Position numbers and translations under genes: made by a program. A stretch of DNA of 26,391 nucleotides. Origin: JBLIOB01 sp047639575. Lineage in GTDB: Bacteria; Bacteroidota; Bacteroidia; Flavobacteriales_D; Parvicellaceae. Below, in pieces: positions 21,917 to 26,391 of this stretch. The stretch covers positions 1 through 26,391 of the forward strand of contig JBLIOB010000022.1 in the NCBI GenBank assembly GCA_047639575.1, in the 5' to 3' direction. The first letter of the stretch is position 1. Each line of letters begins with the position of its first letter. The notes beneath the pieces were generated by a model, which worked only from the letters and a program-made list of their open reading frames with translations, was not told the origin of the DNA and ran no database searches.

Positions 21917-22479
21917 TGGAAAAAGACTCGAAATTAACTGCCATTTTCTTTCTTACTTATGTTGTTTATGGCTTGTTTTATTTATTTGATGGGCACTTTG
22001 ATTTTGTCGTCCCTTATCCTTTAATAATCCTTTTTGTGCCTCTTCTGTGCATTATCTTTTTTGTTATGAGTATCAAAAGAGGGGAATCAATGTTTTTCCT
22101 TTTCTTTCCATTAATCGCTATTCAGACAGTGATGGAGAGTATGGATTCAGGGGCAGATTATGGTTGGTTGGGCTACTTAAGTGGCTTCTCTGCTTTAATA
22201 TTTGTTGCATCAAATATTATTCACCTTAAGTCTTGGGGAAAATACAAATGGTTGCCGATCGCATCATTTGTTAGCTTGTTAGGATGCTTTTCTTCATACT
22301 TTATAAGAATTGAATTTTTAATTTATCCCATGGTGTTATTGCTGATTTTCACTTTAATCAGTTTGATTTTAAATATGAACAAGTTTGAGATTCCGCCAGT
22401 ATTAAAAAGGCAGTTTTTGGTAATTTGCTTTATGTGTGGATTAATGGTTACCACACTCATAGCCATTCTAACTACCTAG
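21916..22479 (+). CDS. Six-helix membrane protein coupled to the propeller
   Basis: This 187-residue protein starts at GTG 21916-21918, one base into the stop codon of the propeller gene. It has about six hydrophobic helices (for example LTAIFFLTYVVYGLFYLF, PLIILFVPLLCIIFFVM and FLIYPMVLLLIFTLISLIL) joined by short loops, and no obvious catalytic residues. It is an inner-membrane protein of unknown function; coupling suggests a joint role with the lipoprotein. Its 3' end overlaps the convergent 163-residue gene by eight bases, which leaves no space for a terminator. No family was recognised. Confidence 0.68.
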   Translation: MEKDSKLTAIFFLTYVVYGLFYLFDGHFDFVVPYPLIILFVPLLCIIFFVMSIKRGESMFFLFFPLIAIQTVMESMDSGADYGWLGYLSGFSALIFVASNIIHLKSWGKYKWLPIASFVSLLGCFSSYFIRIEFLIYPMVLLLIFTLISLILNMNKFEIPPVLKRQFLVICFMCGLMVTTLIAILTT

Positions 22480-22963
22480 GATCTTCGGTATATTTCGAAT
22501 TGATTAAATGCGGGATTACGTCCACAAAAATGTGCATTGTATTACCCCAAAACCCAGCGGGGTGGAAGTAATTGTAAGTTCCCTTTTTCTTTCCTTGATT
22601 TAGATAAGAACCATTAGGCTGAATAATTACTTCAAAAGAAGCTCCGTTTTCTTGAATGCAAAGAAATTTCAGGTTCGAGTTGTCAGGATCGTAGGGTAAA
22701 GAATCTGCGATGTTTGGATATGGGTTTAGGATGGCGGAAACGGCAGATGCTGGCTGATGGAAAACATTTTTATCGTGCGATTGTAATTCCCAGATCAATC
22801 CAGCTTCATCTTGATACTGTTTATTTTCGATAAGTTTAAGTACCCCAATTGGAGTTTTATTGTAGGCGTTCCGATTCAAATGCCAATCGAGTTGACATAG
22901 AATTATAACAGCAACAGTAATGGCGCCAAGTATTACAAGAATCTTTTTTAGTTTAACTCTCAA
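22472..22963 (-). CDS. Single-pass membrane protein, unknown function
   Basis: The 163 residues begin MRVKLKKILVILGAITVAVII, an N-terminal membrane anchor or uncleaved signal, followed by a soluble domain with QYQDEAGLIWELQSHD, FEVIIQPNGSYLNQGKKKG and GNTMHIFVDVIPHL. The start is TTG 22961-22963, because an in-frame stop lies immediately upstream and no ATG follows before the hydrophobic segment. It ends in an eight-base overlap with the convergent plus-strand gene (22472-22479) and lies 20 bases after the VOC gene on the same strand, so it may be the end of that operon. The domain was not recognised; the periplasmic orientation is inferred from the positive N-terminus. Confidence 0.66.
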   Translation of the reverse strand: MRVKLKKILVILGAITVAVIILCQLDWHLNRNAYNKTPIGVLKLIENKQYQDEAGLIWELQSHDKNVFHQPASAVSAILNPYPNIADSLPYDPDNSNLKFLCIQENGASFEVIIQPNGSYLNQGKKKGTYNYFHPAGFWGNTMHIFVDVIPHLINSKYTEDPR

Positions 22964-22983
22964 TTAAAAATGGATTAATAATT

Positions 22984-23409
22984 CTACTTAGTTGTTTCGC
23001 CACCCATATTGGTAAACACTTGGTCTATGGGTTCCCAAAGTTCAATTTTATTTCCTTCAGGATCCATAATATGTACAAATTTGCCGTAGTCGAAAGAAGC
23101 TATTTCGTCCACGACTGTGACACCATTGGCTTTAAGTTTCTCAACCAGAGCTTCAATGTTTTGGACCCTGTAATTGACCATGAACTCTTTTTCCGAAGGT
23201 TCGAAATATTTAGTGTCTTCAGCAAAAGGACTCCAACTTAAATAGTTGATTTCTTCGGGCCTATTTGCGTTTCTAAATTCAAAAGATGATCCGTACTGAT
23301 TTACTGCTAACCCTAGATTCTTTCCGTACCATTCCCTTGATGCTTCAGGGTCTTTTGATCTGAAAAAGATTCCGCCAATTCCTGTTACTTTGGGTGTTGA
23401 ATCGCTCAT
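22984..23409 (-). CDS. VOC (glyoxalase/bleomycin resistance-like) protein
   Basis: This 141-residue cytosolic protein of the vicinal oxygen chelate fold has TGIGGIFFRSKDPEASREWYGKNLGL (first module) and EKLKANGVTVVDEI...GKFVHIMDPEGNKIELWEP (second). The KIELWEP segment carries the usual C-terminal glutamate metal ligand. Members act as isomerases, dioxygenases, antibiotic-binding proteins or general detoxification factors, and the substrate cannot be chosen from sequence alone. The start is ATG 23407-23409. It sits 74 bases after the RetSat-like gene and may be co-transcribed with it. Length and order of modules are typical for single-domain members. Confidence 0.87.
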   Translation of the reverse strand: MSDSTPKVTGIGGIFFRSKDPEASREWYGKNLGLAVNQYGSSFEFRNANRPEEINYLSWSPFAEDTKYFEPSEKEFMVNYRVQNIEALVEKLKANGVTVVDEIASFDYGKFVHIMDPEGNKIELWEPIDQVFTNMGGETTK

Positions 23410-23483
23410 TTTGTGATTTATTTTTGGAAGTTTATTTTAAAAAATTGAAATCAAAAGTTAAGAAAATAAAAATGGGATTGTCC

Positions 23484-25130
23484 TCAATCTACCTTGAATC
23501 CAAGCATGTTTTTAATAAAGTTCCACCAGGAACCATACATTTTAACCATTAATGTTTTACCAGTTACTGCCGAAGCAGTCACCATACCACTAGCCAAGGC
23601 TCCAGCTATTCCAACGCTTACAATGTCCTGCCCAGTCAAGTACAAATTTTTAACCGGAGTTTCAGGTTTTAAAAAGTCTTGTTCAAACCGAGCCACATCA
23701 TGATCCACACCATATAATTCTCCTTGATCATAGTTGCAAAAATGTTTGGTACTTAAAGGTGTTGACAATTCGTAGAAGTCGATTTTCCCTCTTAGCTGCG
23801 GTTCTCGCTCATAAAGTTTCTCCAATAATCTTTGAGACATACTTTCTTTTAGGGTCTCATATTCTGCCCCACGTTTCTTCCAGCGCTCATCTTCCCATTT
23901 TTCAAACCATTCATAAGGAGCGGCAGTGATAACTTCTATAGTACTGGTTCCAGGAAACCTTTCTTGCCATGAAGGATCTTTGGACGAAGGAAAGGAGATA
24001 TAGGTCACTGGAAAATCAGCGGTACTATCTTTTCGAAAAGCTTCAATGTTCAAATCATGATCATAATTGTCAGGGAAAATCCAATAATTCCCTTTGCCAA
24101 TACCCAGTTCTTTGTCGATATGCTGAAGTCCAATGTATAAGCACATATGACCAGTAGACCTAGTTATAGAACTTAACATCGTATCCAAGGATAAAGCTTT
24201 AGCAGTTTCATTTGGAATAAGTCGACTGAATGTATTGAAGACGCCTGCGCTGCTGACTACTTGCTTTGCTTTTACTTTAATTCCATTTGCCATTTTGACG
24301 CCAAAGGCTTCATTTTTTTCATTGATCAGGATTTCTGAGACTTCGGCTTTGATATAGATGGCTCCTCCATTTTTATTGATGGTTGGAGCAACAGCATTAA
24401 AAATTTCACTACTTCCACCAACTGGATAGCTTCCACCATTTAAGAAGTGATTAGCTAATATTGAATGCATGAGGAAACTGCTTTCTGAGGGTTGAGTTCC
24501 GTAATCTCCGTACTGTCCAATGAGAACAGCAATTAGTTTCTTGTTATCTGTAATCTCCTTCATCACCTCCAACGTAGGCCTGTTAAAACCCAAGGCTTTT
24601 CGTCTCAATCTGCGTTTTATGCGCTTACTTTTCTTCTGCGGAATAGTTTTCTCGGCCACATAATAGTTATTGCTCTTTTGAGCCAAATCCATTTGTTCTA
24701 AGTAGGCATCAATTGATGCCTGATCTAAAGGGTCTTCGAACTGTTTTTTAAGGCTAATCTTAAATTCTTCTTTCCCTTTTCGATACTCATATATTTCGTC
24801 ACCAAATACCATTTGATCATAGACTTCGCCAATTTCTGCCCATTGAACTTCCGTATCATTGATGTATCGAAATATTCTAGATACCATGGAGTATGGCTTA
24901 TGCACTTCTCCTACGTAATGGACTCCAACATCCCATTCGTATTTGTTCCGAGTGAATGTGTGCGTGAATCCGCCAGGTTCATAATGGCGTTCCAAAACAA
25001 GTACTTTTTTGCCCTCCTTTGCTAAAAAAGCTGCTGTAGACATACCGCCCATTCCAGAACCAATTACGATTACGTCATAATTTCCGGCTATAGAGCCTTC
25101 TTTTTTATATGATTTTACGTGATTATTCAA
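23484..25130 (-). CDS. FAD-dependent RetSat/CrtI-like oxidoreductase
   Basis: This 548-residue flavoenzyme contains the dinucleotide fold YDVIVIGSGMGGMSTAAFLA (18-37) and KKVLVLERHYEPGGFTHTF (41-59), then WDVGVHYVGEV, typical of all-trans-retinol saturase-like and carotenoid desaturase/isomerase enzymes. The C-terminal FAD segment is NLYLTGQDIVSVGIAGALASG. The substrate could be a carotenoid, retinoid or other polyene lipid; no crt genes lie nearby to decide it. The start is TTG 25128-25130; an in-frame stop (TAA) lies just upstream and no ATG precedes the FAD motif. AAGGAG directly abuts the TTG, an unusually short spacing. The final helix (SWWNFIKNMLGF) may attach the enzyme to the membrane. 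Confidence 0.85.
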   Translation of the reverse strand: MNNHVKSYKKEGSIAGNYDVIVIGSGMGGMSTAAFLAKEGKKVLVLERHYEPGGFTHTFTRNKYEWDVGVHYVGEVHKPYSMVSRIFRYINDTEVQWAEIGEVYDQMVFGDEIYEYRKGKEEFKISLKKQFEDPLDQASIDAYLEQMDLAQKSNNYYVAEKTIPQKKSKRIKRRLRRKALGFNRPTLEVMKEITDNKKLIAVLIGQYGDYGTQPSESSFLMHSILANHFLNGGSYPVGGSSEIFNAVAPTINKNGGAIYIKAEVSEILINEKNEAFGVKMANGIKVKAKQVVSSAGVFNTFSRLIPNETAKALSLDTMLSSITRSTGHMCLYIGLQHIDKELGIGKGNYWIFPDNYDHDLNIEAFRKDSTADFPVTYISFPSSKDPSWQERFPGTSTIEVITAAPYEWFEKWEDERWKKRGAEYETLKESMSQRLLEKLYEREPQLRGKIDFYELSTPLSTKHFCNYDQGELYGVDHDVARFEQDFLKPETPVKNLYLTGQDIVSVGIAGALASGMVTASAVTGKTLMVKMYGSWWNFIKNMLGFKVD

Positions 25131-25476
25131 CTCCTTTTCCGTTGGATATTATGGTTTTAAAACTAAGAATAAAACGGAGATTAAACTCATAAAAAAAGCC
25201 AATAATTAAGGTTGATTTTTTTGACTTGCTTCGATTGACGAAATTGAAATTTTCCTGATTGTCTCCTTCACCATACCAGTATGCGATAATCAGTGTAATG
25301 ATCTCATTTTTTTCAGCATTTTTGGAAGTCTTACATTGAAATTTTTTAGATAACCCATCTGTATCATCCGATTTGTCAACCATTGCAACGATTCGCCTTG
25401 ATAGGTTTTTTCGTTCGAAAAGAATGAATTTCCCTTTCGTTTTGGTGACCGTTAATGTAGATCCGAAGTCGCTCAT
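25123..25476 (-). CDS. Small hypothetical protein, C-terminus probably frame-shifted
   Basis: As read, the 117-residue product starts MSDFGSTLTVTKTKGKFILF and ends in a tail that reads poorly as protein. The body contains GLSKKFQCKTSKNAEKNEI and AYWYGEGDNQENFNF, not recognised as a known domain. If one base is removed from the A7 run at 25191-25197 (T7 in the sense strand), the end becomes GFFMSLISVLFLVLKP with a stop at 25149-25151. That gives a typical C-terminal membrane anchor after the basic NRSKSKK segment, a 108-residue product, and no overlap with the flavoenzyme gene. The corrected form is favoured, but the base count cannot be checked here. The start is ATG 25474-25476. Confidence 0.6.
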   Translation of the reverse strand: MSDFGSTLTVTKTKGKFILFERKNLSRRIVAMVDKSDDTDGLSKKFQCKTSKNAEKNEIITLIIAYWYGEGDNQENFNFVNRSKSKKSTLIIGFFYEFNLRFILSFKTIISNGKGVE

Positions 25477-25726
25477 AATTGCTCGGTTGATGACGTGTAG
25501 AAGAACTAAAATAATTAATTATCTGAAAAACGCTGTTCCAAAGTGTCGTCATAACGTAATCTTTTCATTTGAAAGCGAGGTCGGTTCTACCGTGCAATTG
25601 AATGAAAAAGGAGGACTCGATCTCATAATTCTCATTACCTTCACGATCTAAGAAAATAAGGATTCGACTGGTGCTGAGCCCCAGCATTATGATGGGATTC
25701 TGTTCAAATAGACCTTGGTTGTAATT

Positions 25727-26391
25727 ATGATAAAAAAAGTTCAAATAATCTTTTTGTTCGCACTGTTGATCATTGCTTCTACACTGACGCAAGACGTCTA
25801 TGGACAAAGTGCAGATTCAGTGGCTTCAGAGGATTCAGTGGCTTCAGTTGTCGGGAAAGACACTATTTTTCAATCTGACGTTGATGCTCAGTACAACTAT
25901 TTACTCTTACTAGGCAATGCGGAGTCAGATGACTTGAAGTGTTCCGTTCTTGAGGGTTTAATTATTGATGGAATCTTCTTAACGAAAGCACATGAAAAAA
26001 TTAAGATAAAAGATCGTTTAGTAGATGCAGAACTTGAAAGGCGTATAGATTCATATATACTGCAATATGGATCAAAAGAGGTGCTTGAAAAGAGCTTTGA
26101 GCAACCCTTAGCTGAGATCAGAAGCTCCTTCCGAGTCCAAATGAAAAACCAGCTTCAGGTAGCTAAGTTGAAGAGAAAGATTTTGAAGGCTGTTACTGTT
26201 ACTCCAGAGGAGGTGAAGGAGTATTTCGAAGCCATACCAAAAGATAGCCTTCCTCTTATTCCAGCGGAAGTGGAGTTGTCTCAGATCGTCATAAAACCTT
26301 CCTTTTCGGACGAAGCCAAGGCTGAAGCTGAAAATAAATTAATGGAGATTTATAACCTGGTTATTGGTGGAACTCGGGAATTCAATGATTT
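25727..26391 (+). CDS. SurA-like periplasmic peptidyl-prolyl isomerase, 5' part
   Basis: The window ends inside this gene, which can be read for 221 codons without a stop. It begins MIKKVQIIFLFALLIIASTL with a signal peptide ending near VYGQS. It continues with a SurA N-terminal-like helical domain (VVGKDTIFQSDVDAQYNYLL, then LEGLIIDGIFLTKAHEKI) and TPEEVKEYFEAIPKDSLPLIP, the usual lead into a parvulin (PpiC) domain, whose start EVELSQIVIKP is visible. Such chaperones help outer-membrane proteins fold. A tandem copy of DSVASE/DSVASV follows the signal peptide. The start ATG is 25727-25729. The active PPIase residues lie beyond the window, so activity cannot be judged. Confidence 0.85.
   Translation, partial: MIKKVQIIFLFALLIIASTLTQDVYGQSADSVASEDSVASVVGKDTIFQSDVDAQYNYLLLLGNAESDDLKCSVLEGLIIDGIFLTKAHEKIKIKDRLVDAELERRIDSYILQYGSKEVLEKSFEQPLAEIRSSFRVQMKNQLQVAKLKRKILKAVTVTPEEVKEYFEAIPKDSLPLIPAEVELSQIVIKPSFSDEAKAEAENKLMEIYNLVIGGTREFND
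25814..25847 (+). repeat. Tandem 18-base repeat in the SurA-like gene
   Basis: GATTCAGTGGCTTCAG occurs at 25814-25829 and again at 25832-25847, spaced by 18 bases so that the frame is kept. It encodes DSVASE then DSVASV just after the signal peptide, probably a flexible linker formed by slippage. Confidence 0.8.

Noticed and set aside
25373..25651. 92-codon plus-strand ORF
   Set aside because: It is mostly antisense to the MSDFG protein, and its hydrophobic tail in the 25.5-25.65 kb gap has no supporting context.
25565..25807. 80-codon minus-strand ORF overlapping the start of the SurA-like gene
   Set aside because: It covers the signal peptide region of a clear gene on the other strand; a shorter version from 25687 has 40 residues and no recognisable feature.
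1..26391. CRISPR array, prophage or known anti-phage system
   Set aside because: No spaced direct repeats, no phage structural genes and no recognisable defence domain was found on either strand.

Overview
The window is AT-rich (roughly 36-38% G+C by eye) and reads as the chromosome of a member of Bacteroidota, most likely Flavobacteriales. The reasons are a GYDIA-type GHMP kinase inside a mevalonate operon, a class II HMG-CoA reductase used in that operon, a GldJ/GldK-like SUMF1 protein, an ISAon1-type transposase remnant, a SiaC/DUF1987 protein, few Shine-Dalgarno sites, several TTG starts and at least one promoter of the TTG-N19-TAnnTTTG type used by this phylum. No plasmid, phage or CRISPR signature was seen. 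The species cannot be named from the sequence alone.

Layout. 1-4545 (minus strand) is a tight isoprenoid operon, transcribed HMG-CoA reductase > GYDIA GHMP kinase > diphosphomevalonate decarboxylase > mevalonate kinase, followed by the start of a probable UbiA-family prenyltransferase that runs off the left edge. 4657-5587 holds a HEAT-like protein, a doubtful small ORF and a 36-residue single-pass membrane protein. 5602-5794 is a complete tRNA-Pro(UGG) unit with promoter and terminator. 5817-6395 is an eroded insertion sequence. 6514-9825 (minus) is an accessory stretch of secreted proteins: a transglutaminase-like protein, a gene broken by a one-base slip in an A-run, and a beta-barrel-like protein. 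The first two share an upstream 22-base motif. 9965-10378 is a SiaC-like regulator. 10391-12524 (minus) is a lipoprotein-moeA-mobA operon. dinB (DNA polymerase IV) and an S4-domain protein converge at 13.69 kb. 13926-16876 (minus) is a sulfotransferase-like/class IV aminotransferase pair followed by a SUMF1 protein. 16974-19873 (plus) has a DUF2306 membrane protein, HMG-CoA lyase, small membrane proteins and a lipoprotein. 20159-22479 (plus) has a small secreted protein, a seven-bladed propeller lipoprotein and a six-TM protein. 22472-25476 (minus) has a single-pass protein, a VOC protein, a RetSat/CrtI-type flavoenzyme and a small protein whose C-terminus seems frame-shifted. 25727 to the right end is the start of a SurA-like periplasmic peptidyl-prolyl isomerase.

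How the genes work together. The left operon supplies HMG-CoA reduction and the three ATP-using steps to isopentenyl diphosphate, with the GYDIA kinase filling the phosphomevalonate kinase slot; HMG-CoA synthase is not in the window. HMG-CoA lyase at 18 kb and the branched-chain-aminotransferase-like enzyme at 16 kb touch the same HMG-CoA/leucine chemistry from the degradative side, but they are not in one operon with it. Most other genes encode envelope proteins of unknown role. The observations most worth testing are a minus-strand terminator in a gap between two plus-strand genes (possible hidden small RNA), the shared motif upstream of two secreted-protein genes, the sulfotransferase/aminotransferase pair, and two genes that each look repaired by removing one base from a homopolymer run.
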